NCBI RefSeq assembly: GCF_019977355.1
Contig: NZ_AP024655.1
Coordinates: forward strand, 2,542,001-2,606,000
DNA: 64,000 nt
Direction: 5' to 3'
DNA from: Arthrobacter sp. NicSoilB8
GTDB taxonomy: Bacteria > Actinomycetota > Actinomycetes > Actinomycetales > Micrococcaceae
The notes beneath the pieces are model-generated. The model saw only the letters and a list, made by a program, of their open reading frames with translations. It was not told where the DNA came from and made no database searches. Each line of letters starts with the position of its first letter. The first letter of the stretch is position 1. This document shows positions 28,909 to 39,476 of this stretch, piece by piece. The position numbers and the translations under genes were made by a program.

Positions 28909-30129
28909 TCAGTGCATCGTGAACCGGCGGGCGATCCGGGAATTCACGGCCGGGACGGCAGCCACGCCCCCGATGGCCGTGTTTCGCACTGCCAAGAGGC
29001 CGTCTGTGAGGGGCCGGCCCAGGGCCATGTTGATTTCGGCCTGGCGTGCGGCCCTGGCAGCGGCCCTCAGCCGGGTCCGCTGGAATGCGCGCAGCCTCCC
29101 CGCCACATCCTCGCCGCGCACCGCCGCCGCCACGATCGGTGCCAGCGCAGCAGCATCCAGCCAGCCCAGGTTCATGCCCTGGCCGCCGATGGGACTGACC
29201 TCATGCGCAGCATCCCCGATCAGCACGGTCCGGCCGGCCACCATCCGGCGGGCCAGGCGTGTGCGGACGCCGAAGCTGCTGAGCATGCTGTTGGTGCCGG
29301 GGTCGATCTCTACCCCGGTCCGCTCGCGCACGCGCTGCATGAGCCAGCGGGCATCGGCGCGGTGGCCGTCGGCACTGAGAACACCAGCGCTGAAAACACC
29401 AGCGCTGAGAGGACCGTCAGTGAGGCCACCTGTGGAGTCGCTTGCAGTGATGTCGCCGGCGCCCAGCCGGACAACCCAACGGCGGAGCTGACCGGGCAAC
29501 GGGAAGGACTCCACGATGCCGGCCCCGGCCAGGAACAGCGCGGCGTCCGGACCGAAACCGGTCCCGTCCGCGAAGTCTCCCATGACGTAGCTGTCCGGAT
29601 AGTCCTTAACCCGTACGGCGATGCCTTGCAGGGCCCGCACCGTGGAGCGCACGCCGTCGGCCGCTATGACCAGCTGCGCTTCGCAGCGGACGGCACCGCG
29701 GGGGGTGACAACGTCAACGGTGACTGTGGCGCCGTCGTCGGACAGTCCCGTGAGGCGGACGGCCCGGTGCACGGCGCCGTCGTCGAGCTCATTGACGCGC
29801 CGTTCCAGCAGCGCCTCCGTCCGGCCCTGCGGCAGGGACAGGATGAACGGAAAACGGTCCGAGACACCCGCGAAGGACATCTCGGCGAGAGTCTTCCCGC
29901 GGGCCACGGCGATTCCGCGGCGGATGCGCACGCCCTCGGCCACAAGAGCCTCGCCGACACCTACCCGCGCAAGGGCGGCCAGCGCCGGAGGATGGATGCC
30001 GATGGCCCGCGAATGGGGATCCGGGGCGCTCCGCTGCTCCAGGACCTGCACGTCCACACCGTCCTGCAGCAGCAGCGCGGCCATGAACAGTCCCACCGGG
30101 CCGGCACCGATGATCAGCACATCAGCCAC
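28909..30129 (-). CDS. FAD-dependent aromatic hydroxylase of the type III PKS set
   Basis: UbiH/PHBH-like flavoprotein monooxygenase, 406 residues. The FAD dinucleotide fold VLIIGAGPVGLF is at the N-terminus, the DG motif ADGVRSTVRALQG near 155, and GD motif VLIGDAAHEVSPIGGQGMN near 300. GTG 30129 is chosen because it starts directly at the flavin fold and overlaps the methyltransferase stop by 8 bp. Around residues 245-258 a 15-nt repeat codes for SAGVF/SAGVL. With the polyketide synthase and methyltransferase it probably oxidises a resorcinol or phenol ring, as SrsC does in Streptomyces phenolic lipid synthesis. Confidence 0.88.
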   Translation of the reverse strand: MADVLIIGAGPVGLFMAALLLQDGVDVQVLEQRSAPDPHSRAIGIHPPALAALARVGVGEALVAEGVRIRRGIAVARGKTLAEMSFAGVSDRFPFILSLPQGRTEALLERRVNELDDGAVHRAVRLTGLSDDGATVTVDVVTPRGAVRCEAQLVIAADGVRSTVRALQGIAVRVKDYPDSYVMGDFADGTGFGPDAALFLAGAGIVESFPLPGQLRRWVVRLGAGDITASDSTGGLTDGPLSAGVFSAGVLSADGHRADARWLMQRVRERTGVEIDPGTNSMLSSFGVRTRLARRMVAGRTVLIGDAAHEVSPIGGQGMNLGWLDAAALAPIVAAAVRGEDVAGRLRAFQRTRLRAAARAARQAEINMALGRPLTDGLLAVRNTAIGGVAAVPAVNSRIARRFTMH

Positions 30130-30865
30130 GGGACACCGGCCCCTTCCCGTGGTCGCCGAACGCGCGGTCCAGCAGCAACAGGTTCCGGAAGGGAGCACGG
30201 CGGGCAACCGTCCAGCCCGGGGGAGCGGCGGCGGCCAGCTCGGCGGCGGTGAAACTTCGCCGGATCGAAGTCAGCCCGTCCTGCCGGATGTAAGAGCCGG
30301 TGAACACCCAGGAGCCGGCAAAGAAGAGGGCATAGGCCGCGGGACTGCGGCGGAGGTCGTTGTGGATCACCGTGCCGCGGGACAGCCGGGCCGATTCCGC
30401 CAGGAACGCCGCCAGCCCGTCAAGGTGGTGCAGCACATGGTTAGAGACCACGAGATCGTACTTCCGGCCCTCGTCGAGCAGCTCGACGGCGGCCGCCTGC
30501 CGAAACGTGACGCCCGCCGACGCGTGGCGGCCCCGGGCAAACAGGCTGGCCCGCGGATCCGGATCAATGGCAGTGACCTGGAGGCGCAGGCCGTCCCGGG
30601 CGGCCCACCGGGCGAGCAACACGGAAACGTCGCCCCCGCCGCACCCGATGTCCAACAGGGACGTGGGGGAATCCGTGGACAGCCGCGGCCGCATCCAGGT
30701 CCGGTAGATGCCTCGCCAGCCGGCGACCGCGCGGTTGACGAGCGCGAACTGGGCATAGGTCCGCTCAAGCCGGGCGGGATCACAGCCGGGGAGGTCCATT
30801 TCCTCCACGGCGTCGGACGCGCGGTCCCGCAGAAGGGCCGCGCGGAGCCGTGCAGAGCTGGCCAA
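30122..30865 (-). CDS. Class I SAM methyltransferase of the type III PKS set
   Basis: UbiE-like methyltransferase, up to 247 residues. Motif I LLDIGCGGGDVS is near residue 70, the acidic motif II is TAIDPDPRAS near 97, and NHVLHHLDGL near 142 is the usual post-motif. The start is uncertain: TTG 30865 has no clear ribosome site, and ATG 30799 has GGAGG only 2 nt away. The frame is in register with, and open back to, the stop of the polyketide synthase gene, which could mean coupling by reinitiation. It overlaps the hydroxylase start. A role in O- or C-methylation of the polyketide product is inferred from context. Confidence 0.82.
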   Translation of the reverse strand: MASSARLRAALLRDRASDAVEEMDLPGCDPARLERTYAQFALVNRAVAGWRGIYRTWMRPRLSTDSPTSLLDIGCGGGDVSVLLARWAARDGLRLQVTAIDPDPRASLFARGRHASAGVTFRQAAAVELLDEGRKYDLVVSNHVLHHLDGLAAFLAESARLSRGTVIHNDLRRSPAAYALFFAGSWVFTGSYIRQDGLTSIRRSFTAAELAAAAPPGWTVARRAPFRNLLLLDRAFGDHGKGPVSRG

Positions 30866-30925
30866 GAGGCCCGCCCGATTGGCGCCGAAGGGGTTGGCGC
30901 TGAAGGATTTCAGTGTGGCCCGCTC

Positions 30926-32185
30926 TCAGGCCCGCACCGATACTGGCTGCGCCGGCTCCGCCCCGGCGCCGTCGGCGGCGGAAGTTTCTGAGCCGGAAGC
31001 CGGGGTGGCACCCCGTGGAGCCTGCAGCCGCGTGAAGAGCGCCGTTTCCACCGTCAGGCCCGGACCGAAGGCCATCGAACAGATCCGCTGCTCACCCGGG
31101 TTGACTGCAGCGTCGCCCGTGCCATTCTGGCCGTCGTCGGCGGCCGGCAGGTCCAGGATGTGCCTGATGACGAACAGGACGGTGGCGCTGCTCATGTTGC
31201 CGAAGTTTCGGAGGGTTTCGCGGGCGGGGACCAATTGTTCATCGCTCAGGTCCAGCCTGGACTGGACCTTGTCCAGGATGCTTCGGCCGCCCGGGTGGAT
31301 CGCCCAGTGCTGGATGTCGCGGTAGGGCAGCCCGTGCAACGAGCTGTCCCGTGACAAAAGCGGCTCGAGGGCGCCGATGATGTGGTCGTCAATGATGTGC
31401 GGGACGTAGTTGCCCAGGACCATTTCGAAGCCTTCGTCGCCGATGTTCCACGCCATGGATTCTTCCCCGACGGGTGTCAGGACGGTTTCGAAGTGGTCCA
31501 GCCGCAGCAGCGCGGGTTCGCCGGGGATGTCCCGGGCGGTGACGATGGCTGCGGCGGCACCGTCGGCAAACAGTGCCGATCCCATGATGGTGTCGGGATC
31601 ATTGGAGGTCCGCACGTGGAGCGAGCAGAGTTCGGCGCAGACCACCAGCACCACCGCTTCGGGATCGGCCTCGCAGAAGGACTTCGCGGCCCGGAGCGCG
31701 GGGAAGGCGGCGTAGCAGCCCATGAATCCCAGGTGGTAGCGCTGAACGGCAGGATTCAGGCCGAGGGCCCGGACGATCTTGTAGTCCGGGCCCGGATTGA
31801 AGAATCCGGTACAGGAAACGGTGACCAGGTGGGTGATGTCCGGGACGTCGACGCCGGGGCACGCGGCGAGCGCCTTTTGGGCGGCTTCTATGAAGAGCTT
31901 GGTGGCCTCCGTGGCGAAGATGTCGTTCCGGACCTTGGTGCTGGGGCTGAGCAGCAGGCCCGTGGCAGGGTCGAAAAACTGGGGATCCTGTGCCCGGCTC
32001 TCTGTGGTGAGTTCCTGGACCGCCGTGTGCCGGGTGTCGATGGCTGCCGAGTCAAAGCACGTGTTGACGAGCCGGGAACCGAGCCGCGTCAGGCCCGGCT
32101 GGGCGGCGAACACGGCCCTGGCCTCGGGCTGGATCAGGATGGTTGGCGGGACTGCAGTTTCCAGAGACCTCAGGTTGACCGTCAT
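30926..32185 (-). CDS. Type III polyketide synthase (chalcone/stilbene synthase family)
   Basis: Homodimeric ketosynthase, 419 residues, that extends an acyl-CoA starter with malonyl-CoA and cyclises it. The full catalytic triad is present: Cys157 in GFMGCYAAF, His297 in WAIHPGG and Asn330 in NFGNMSSAT. The C-terminal 35 residues are an Ala/Gly/Ser-rich extension. The following methyltransferase and FAD hydroxylase genes make a three-gene set like the srsABC set for alkylresorcinol and alkylquinone phenolic lipids. The actual starter and ring type cannot be read from sequence. It is divergent from the AraC regulator across about 105 bp. Confidence 0.93.
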   Translation of the reverse strand: MTVNLRSLETAVPPTILIQPEARAVFAAQPGLTRLGSRLVNTCFDSAAIDTRHTAVQELTTESRAQDPQFFDPATGLLLSPSTKVRNDIFATEATKLFIEAAQKALAACPGVDVPDITHLVTVSCTGFFNPGPDYKIVRALGLNPAVQRYHLGFMGCYAAFPALRAAKSFCEADPEAVVLVVCAELCSLHVRTSNDPDTIMGSALFADGAAAAIVTARDIPGEPALLRLDHFETVLTPVGEESMAWNIGDEGFEMVLGNYVPHIIDDHIIGALEPLLSRDSSLHGLPYRDIQHWAIHPGGRSILDKVQSRLDLSDEQLVPARETLRNFGNMSSATVLFVIRHILDLPAADDGQNGTGDAAVNPGEQRICSMAFGPGLTVETALFTRLQAPRGATPASGSETSAADGAGAEPAQPVSVRA

Positions 32186-32299
32186 GGTTCATTCTCAGCG
32201 AGCCCGCCGCTAAAGACAATGGATCGGCCGGAGATTCGGGGGTGCCTGCCGCACTGGACAACACCGCCGCGGCGTAGCACCATCACACATGTGACACGC

Positions 32300-32806
32300 A
32301 TGCCCGCCACCGATCCACAGCTGCTACCGGAGCCACAGCAAAGAGACGAACAGCGCCGTGACGAAGAGCGACGTGACGAACAGCGCCTGCTCGACCTCGC
32401 GCGGCTGCGCCGTGTCCGCGACCGGATGGACCGGGAGTACGCGCAGCCGCTCGACGTCGAGGCCCTGGCCCGTGGAGCACACATGTCGGCCGGGCACCTC
32501 AGCCGCGAGTTCCGCCTTGCCTACGGCGAGTCACCCTACAGCTACCTCATGACGCGGCGCATCGAGCGCGCGATGGCGCTCCTGCGTCTCGGCGAGCTCA
32601 GCGTCACCGACGTCTGCTTCGCCGTGGGCTGCCTGTCCTTGGGAACCTTCAGCAGCCGCTTCACCGAACTGGTGGGAGTGCCGCCGAGCGTCTACCGGCG
32701 CAAGGCGGCGCAGGCGACGGCGGGGATGCCGTCCTGCGTGGCGAAACAGGTGACCAGACCGATCAGGAATCGAGAAGCGCCCGCCCCCGAGCCGCAACTA
32801 GCATGA
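32300..32806 (+). CDS. AraC-family regulator, DNA-binding domain only
   Basis: 168 residues. It holds the double helix-turn-helix of AraC/XylS proteins (about 30-135), with SAGHLSREFRLAYGESPYSYL split over the first HTH and VCFAVGCLSLGTFSSRF in the second; there is no ligand domain. The N-terminus has three RDEQR/RDEER units from a 15-nt repeat. ATG 32300 or GTG 32291 could start it. Its stop overlaps the ATG of the VOC gene by 4 bp. This AraC-VOC-UvrA-like order is seen in other actinobacteria; the VOC protein may bring the ligand sensing. It diverges from the polyketide synthase gene and could act on either side. Confidence 0.85.
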   Translation: MPATDPQLLPEPQQRDEQRRDEERRDEQRLLDLARLRRVRDRMDREYAQPLDVEALARGAHMSAGHLSREFRLAYGESPYSYLMTRRIERAMALLRLGELSVTDVCFAVGCLSLGTFSSRFTELVGVPPSVYRRKAAQATAGMPSCVAKQVTRPIRNREAPAPEPQLA

Positions 32807-33234
32807 ACGCCATGGACATCTCAATTCACTCAAGTTTCCTTCCGCACAACGACCCGGACGCCTCCCTCGCCTTCTACCGCGACATCCTCGGATTCGAGGT
32901 CCGCAACGACGTCGGATACGGCGGGATGCGCTGGATCACGGTCGGCCCCGCCGGCCAGCCGGGCACCTCGATCGTCCTCGAGCCGCCAGCCGCCGACCCC
33001 GGCGTCACCGACGACGAACGCCGCACCATCGCAGAGATGATGGCCAAGGGCACCTACGCCAGGGTCCTCCTGGCCACCACCGACGTCGACGGTACGTTCG
33101 AGCGGCTGCAGGCCGGCGGTGCCGAGGTGGTCCAGGAACCGACCGAGCAACCGTATGGGGTCCGCGACTGCGCCTTCCGCGATCCCGCCGGCAATCTGAT
33201 CCGCATTCAAGAGCCATCCCCGCAGACGCGCTGA
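32803..33234 (+). CDS. VOC-family (glyoxalase/bleomycin-resistance fold) protein
   Basis: 143 residues with the two beta-alpha-beta-beta-beta modules of the vicinal-oxygen-chelate fold: LAFYRDILGFEVRNDV in the first and CAFRDPAGNLIRIQE in the second. The residues that would bind metal are only partly conserved, so it may bind a drug or act as a sensor rather than be a metal enzyme. It is translationally coupled to the AraC gene and lies upstream of the UvrA-like gene. Confidence 0.87.
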   Translation: MNAMDISIHSSFLPHNDPDASLAFYRDILGFEVRNDVGYGGMRWITVGPAGQPGTSIVLEPPAADPGVTDDERRTIAEMMAKGTYARVLLATTDVDGTFERLQAGGAEVVQEPTEQPYGVRDCAFRDPAGNLIRIQEPSPQTR

Positions 33235-33283
33235 GCCCGCGCCGAACGCGCCGACCTTCCCGGCGCGGGCTGACGGCGCGGGA

Positions 33284-33358
33284 CTGGTTAGGACCCGGGC
33301 TGGTTAGGACCCGGGCTGGTTAGGACCCGGGCTGGTTAGATCCCGGGCTGGTTAGATA
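33284..33358. repeat. 16-nt tandem repeat upstream of the UvrA-like gene
   Basis: Units of CTGGTTAGGACCCGGG begin at 33284, 33300, 33316 and 33332 (the last with GATC in place of GGAC), followed by a partial unit to 33358. It lies in the 182-bp gap between the VOC and UvrA-like genes, 59 bp before the start codon, so it may influence the promoter or leader. Confidence 0.95.
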
Positions 33359-33416
33359 GAGCACAGCGACACCGAGGGAGACCGCGAAGGCGGCCCCACT
33401 GACAGATGGAGACACC

Positions 33417-35810
<2,394 letters not shown>

Positions 35811-35876
35811 GGCTTCCGCCGGCCGCTGCCGCACCAAAACCGGGGGAGCGGCAGGCAGCGGGCCGGCCCGCCGGGA

Positions 35877-36350
35877 TCAATCCGCCTGGCTGTTGGCTGC
35901 CTGTCCTTCGGCCCGCGTGCGCGCGGTGAACGGCAGCACCAGCCGGGAGGGGTGGGCTGCGTCGCGGTAGATCTTGTGGGTGACGGGACGGCCTACGGGC
36001 AGGTGGAAGGCATCCGGCGGCAGCAGCGCGTTGTGCTCGTCGGCGAGAGGCTCGCCATTGGACAGTTCCACGGTCAGCGCGTGGCCGGGCCTGAAGGTGT
36101 TCGCGAACGGGTAGAGACGCAGCACATATTCCTCGATGGTGCCGGGCGCCACCGGGACGGAGCGGGTGTGCGGGTGTATCGGGCTGCCCTCGGTGCTCCT
36201 CTCGTCGAGCTCACGGTGCGAGGCCTTGAGGTAGCCGCTCGTGATGAGCTGGCGCCTGCCGTTGGGGGCGTAGTCCCAGAGGCGCAGGATGAAGTTGGTG
36301 TCCGGCTGGTCGATCTCGGCGAAGATGTGCGCGGCTCCGGTGCCGATCTC
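35877..36350 (-). pseudogene. 3' remnant of a CocE/NonD-type (X-Pro peptidase) hydrolase
   Basis: About 155 C-terminal residues of the beta-jelly-roll domain of a CocE/NonD family hydrolase, read without a break from about 36350 down to the TGA at 35877. The stretch FILRLWDYAPNG, GYLKASHREL and the later EYVLRLYPFANTFRPGH are typical of this domain. The whole alpha/beta hydrolase domain with the catalytic Ser is missing; homology stops where the plus-strand transporter remnant begins. A GTG at 36152 could start a 91-residue product, but this is unlikely to be functional. Confidence 0.75.
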
Positions 36351-36489
36351 CGCCGGCTACTCCCTGGTCTTCTTCTGGGCCGCGGGCGTCGCAATTCTGA
36401 TCGTGCCGATTGCCCTGGCCCTCATCACCATCGACCGCGGGAAGTTCACCGGAACACAGGGCGACGCGCCAGTCGTCCACCTGGTCTGA
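36346..36489 (+). pseudogene. 3' remnant of an MFS drug-efflux transporter
   Basis: The last 47 residues of a DHA2-type major facilitator: SAGYSLVFFWAAGVAIL, a membrane helix IVPIALALITI and a short tail IDRGKFTG ... PVVHLV then TGA. The other 13 helices are absent. It abuts the hydrolase remnant on the opposite strand at about 36346-36350, so the two form a recombination scar. A terminator hairpin follows it. Confidence 0.7.
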
Positions 36490-36558
36490 CACCGGCCTCC
36501 GTGCCGCCCCGGCCCCTCACGGGCAGGGCGGCGCGGAGGTCACACGGTCGTTAAACCG

Positions 36559-36587
36559 GGAAAGCCCCCTCGATGAGGGGGCTTTCC
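36559..36587. terminator. Rho-independent terminator downstream of the gentisate operon
   Basis: A 13-bp perfect stem, GGAAAGCCCCCTC (36559-36571) with its inverse (36575-36587) and a 3-nt loop GAT. It lies 34 bp after the end of the maleylpyruvate isomerase gene on the minus strand and after the transporter remnant on the plus strand, so it can serve both directions. The AAA/TTT at the stem base gives U residues on either strand. Confidence 0.75.
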
Positions 36588-36620
36588 TGGCTTAATGCTG
36601 ACACTGTGGCACCGACGTGC

Positions 36621-37397
36621 TCAGATCCACTTCGGTGCGGCCGGAACTCTGCCGTTTGATGTTGCAGTGCCGTTGGATCCTGCGGGTCCGGTGGTGGTGG
36701 CGGTGACGCCGCTGCTGCCGCGGCCGGCGGCCCATTCGACGACTGCCGCCAGCGGTCCGGAGACGACCGTGGGGGAGTCCGACGTCGTGTCCCCGACCGT
36801 GAGGGCCTGGTCCGTTACCCGGAGCACGAGCCCCTTGTCGGTGCCGCGGGTCTTCCAGGCGCCGGTGATGTCGCGCAGGAGCCGTTCGAGGACGGGTGCC
36901 GGGATGTCGCGGAAGCTGGCGCCGTTGTCGAGGTCGATGGCGTGCATCCAGACTTCGCGGCTGCGCATCCAGACCGTCTCCGTGGCCGGCACTTCGCGGC
37001 CCTGGATGGTCCGGACTTTGTGGTGCCACGCGTCCTCGGGCAGGTCCCGCCATTCGACGTTCAGGTGTACGGCGGAGTGGTCAAAGAGGTGCCGCAGCGC
37101 GATCGGGCTCAGCGTGGCGCCGAAGCCGATCTCATGGTCCCGGACCTCGGTGGAGGGATACATCGGGGTCTCGACGCCGGTGGCCGCCCACTCAACCAGC
37201 CGGGCGATGGCCCGGGCGTTGTAGCCGATGTGCGCGGTGATGTGGCGGCGGGTCCAGCCCGGCAGCAGCGAGTCGCCGTCGAGCTCCGCGTCACTGAGCT
37301 CGTTGAGCTTGCGGGCGAAGAACGCCGTACCCCGGCGCGCCTGCAGCAGGGCCGCGAGCAGCTCCGGGTCGCTCGTCTGGTCGTGGCGGGCAACCAT
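36621..37397 (-). CDS. Maleylpyruvate isomerase, mycothiol-dependent type
   Basis: Converts maleylpyruvate to fumarylpyruvate in the gentisate pathway, 258 residues. The N-terminal DinB-like domain (about 1-150) has the metal-ligand His residues in RRHITAHIGYNARA and the later RSREVWMHAIDLDNG stretch; the C-terminal part (about 165-245) is the MDMPI C-domain. Actinobacteria use mycothiol instead of glutathione as cofactor. ATG 37397 overlaps the stop of the fumarylpyruvate hydrolase gene (TGATG), so the two are coupled. It is the last gene of the operon. Confidence 0.88.
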   Translation of the reverse strand: MVARHDQTSDPELLAALLQARRGTAFFARKLNELSDAELDGDSLLPGWTRRHITAHIGYNARAIARLVEWAATGVETPMYPSTEVRDHEIGFGATLSPIALRHLFDHSAVHLNVEWRDLPEDAWHHKVRTIQGREVPATETVWMRSREVWMHAIDLDNGASFRDIPAPVLERLLRDITGAWKTRGTDKGLVLRVTDQALTVGDTTSDSPTVVSGPLAAVVEWAAGRGSSGVTATTTGPAGSNGTATSNGRVPAAPKWI

Positions 37398-38224
37398 CAG
37401 GCTTCCTTGATGACGCGGTTCTTCAGCTGTCCCAGTCCCTCGATGGTGGTGACCAGGAGCTGGCCCTCCTGCAGGTAGCGCTTCGGGTCCTGGGCGTGGC
37501 CCACGCCGCCGGGGGTGCCGGTGGCGATGACGTCGCCCGGGTTGAGCGTGATGATGGTGGAGATGTAGGAGACCAGGTATTCGGGGGTGAAGACGAGGTC
37601 GCCGGTGGGGGTCTGCTGCTGGATGTCGCCGTCGACCGCGGAGGTCATCAGCGGGCCGGCGGTGAACTCGTCCTTGGTGACCAGGGCCGGTCCGAACGGG
37701 GTGGACTTTTCCCAGGTCTTGCCCTGCAGCCACTGGATGGTGCGGAACTGGTAGTCGCGCATGGACACGTCGTTCAGGACGGCGTAGCCGGCGATGTGGG
37801 CCGGGGCGTCGGATTCGCTGATCCGGCGGCCCTTTTTGCCGATCACGACGGCGAGTTCGGCCTCCCAGTCGACCGCGTCGGATTCCTGCGGGAGGGCCAG
37901 GTCGTCGTTGGGGCCGATCAGGGATTCCTGGTACTTGGCGAACAGGGTGGGGAATTCGGGGACTTCCCGGCCCATTTCCTTGATGTGGTTGCGGTAGTTG
38001 TGGCCCACGCAGATGATCTTGCCGGGGGAGGGGACGACGGCGTCGAGGTCTGCGCCCTCGAGCGGGTGCGTGGCGCCGTTCGCGTTCTGCGCGGTCGCTT
38101 CCCAGCCTTCTGACCGGAGCAGCGCCCCGACGTCGGCGAAGCCGTCGATCTCGGTCAGGGTGTCGCCGTCCTGGCGCACAGCCTTCGTGGTGCCGTTCCC
38201 GGTGCGGAGGGTGAGGAGTCTCAT
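37397..38224 (-). CDS. Fumarylpyruvate hydrolase (FAH family)
   Basis: Cleaves fumarylpyruvate to fumarate and pyruvate, the last step of gentisate degradation, 275 residues. FAH-family marks: ICVGHNYRNHIKEMG (about 75), the metal-binding acids in DWEAELAVVIG (about 120), GYAVLNDVSMRDYQ (about 155), and TGTPGGVGHAQDPKRYL (about 237). Its stop overlaps the isomerase start and its start overlaps the dioxygenase stop, giving a tightly packed three-gene operon. Confidence 0.92.
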   Translation of the reverse strand: MRLLTLRTGNGTTKAVRQDGDTLTEIDGFADVGALLRSEGWEATAQNANGATHPLEGADLDAVVPSPGKIICVGHNYRNHIKEMGREVPEFPTLFAKYQESLIGPNDDLALPQESDAVDWEAELAVVIGKKGRRISESDAPAHIAGYAVLNDVSMRDYQFRTIQWLQGKTWEKSTPFGPALVTKDEFTAGPLMTSAVDGDIQQQTPTGDLVFTPEYLVSYISTIITLNPGDVIATGTPGGVGHAQDPKRYLQEGQLLVTTIEGLGQLKNRVIKEA

Positions 38225-39354
38225 TACTTGGTGCGTCCTTCGATGTAGGTGCGGTTGAAGTTCAGCCGTTCGAAAATGGGGGCGTCGCTGAAGCGGAAAA
38301 GATCGAAACTTGTGTCGGCCTGCAGGGACCAGGCGGCCCAGGACGGGACGACGAAGAGGTCGCCCTTGGCCAGGGTCCTGGTTTGGCCGTTCAGGACCAC
38401 GGAACCGGTCCCTTCGAAGACCTGCCAGACGCTGGAGCCGACCTCGCGGACGGTATCGGTGGTGGCGCCGGCGCGGAGCCGGTGGAACTCGGCCCGGATG
38501 GTCGTCATCACATCCCCGCCGGTGGTGGGGTTGGTGTAGCGGACGGCGGCGTGGCCCTGGGACACGGTGGCCGGGTGGCCCTCGTCCTCGAGCAGCAGCT
38601 GCTCGGTCAGGGCGCGGTCCGTGTATTCCCAGCGGTACGCCGCGATGGGGGAGCTCGTGGTGTCATCCAGCCCGGAGAGCGGCCGCAGGCCGGGGTGGGC
38701 CCAGAGCCGTTCGGAGCGGGAGATGTCCGGGGTGGCCTCGTCGGTGACGCGCTCGGTGCCGAACTCGAAGAACCCGGCATCGGCGTAGTGCACGAACGGG
38801 ATGTCCAGGCCGTCGATCCAGGCCATCGGCTGATCGGTGTCGTTGTGGTGGCCGTGGAAGTTCCAGCCCGGCGTCAGCAGGAAATCGCCGCGGGACATCC
38901 GCACCGGGTCCCCGTTCACCACCGTCCAGACCCCTTCGCCCTCGACGACGAAGCGGAACGCGTTCTGCGAGTGCCGGTGCTCCGGGGCGGTCTCGCGGGC
39001 ACCGAGGTACTGGATGGCCGCCCACAGCGTGGGGGTCGCATACGGCGTGCCGGCCAGGCCCGGGTTGGCCAGCGCGATGGCCCGGCGTTCCCCGCCCCGG
39101 CCCACCGGAACCAGATCCCCGGCACGGGCCGCCAGCGGATACAGATCACTCCACTGCCACACGTGCGGCACCGCCTTCGGCGACGGGACCATCGGCATCA
39201 GGTCCGCGATCTCGGTCCACAGCGGGATCAGGTTCTCCCGGTCAAAATCCCGGTACAGCTCCTTGAGCTGGGCGGCTTCTTCGGGCGTCGGCTCGGGAGC
39301 AGTGTGCCCCGCGGCCACTGATTCATGAGTCGTGTTCTCGGCGCTGATGGACAC
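38224..39354 (-). CDS. Gentisate 1,2-dioxygenase
   Basis: Ring-cleaving bicupin dioxygenase that turns gentisate into maleylpyruvate with Fe(II), 376 residues. The N-terminal cupin holds PEHRHSQNAFRFVVEGEG (about 125) and the HGHHND stretch (about 163) with the metal-binding His residues; the second cupin (about 270-370) lacks a full metal set, as usual. First gene of the minus-strand operon. A palindromic operator-like site lies 78-94 bp upstream of its start, and a long inverted repeat separates it from the IclR gene. Confidence 0.93.
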   Translation of the reverse strand: MSISAENTTHESVAAGHTAPEPTPEEAAQLKELYRDFDRENLIPLWTEIADLMPMVPSPKAVPHVWQWSDLYPLAARAGDLVPVGRGGERRAIALANPGLAGTPYATPTLWAAIQYLGARETAPEHRHSQNAFRFVVEGEGVWTVVNGDPVRMSRGDFLLTPGWNFHGHHNDTDQPMAWIDGLDIPFVHYADAGFFEFGTERVTDEATPDISRSERLWAHPGLRPLSGLDDTTSSPIAAYRWEYTDRALTEQLLLEDEGHPATVSQGHAAVRYTNPTTGGDVMTTIRAEFHRLRAGATTDTVREVGSSVWQVFEGTGSVVLNGQTRTLAKGDLFVVPSWAAWSLQADTSFDLFRFSDAPIFERLNFNRTYIEGRTK

Positions 39355-39431
39355 GTGGGCCTCCTCGGTAGGTCAGAACAGTTTCTTGGCGTAGTTCGAC
39401 TCTACGGATGCCGGCGTGTGACCCCCAACAT

Positions 39432-39448
39432 ATTCTGCTAGTCAGAAT
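39432..39448. promoter_or_regulatory. Putative IclR operator 1, upstream of gentisate dioxygenase
   Basis: Perfect dyad ATTCTG-CTAGT-CAGAAT. The 18-nt word TTCTGC-TAG-TCAGAATTG (39433-39450) matches operator 2 at 40404 in 15 of 18 positions, the differences all lying in the central three bases. It sits in the promoter region of the gentisate operon. IclR proteins of gentisate pathways (for example GenR of Corynebacterium) use dyads of a similar length. Confidence 0.75.
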
Positions 39449-39476
39449 TGGCGGACTGCACCTGCCGGCCCCTCCA

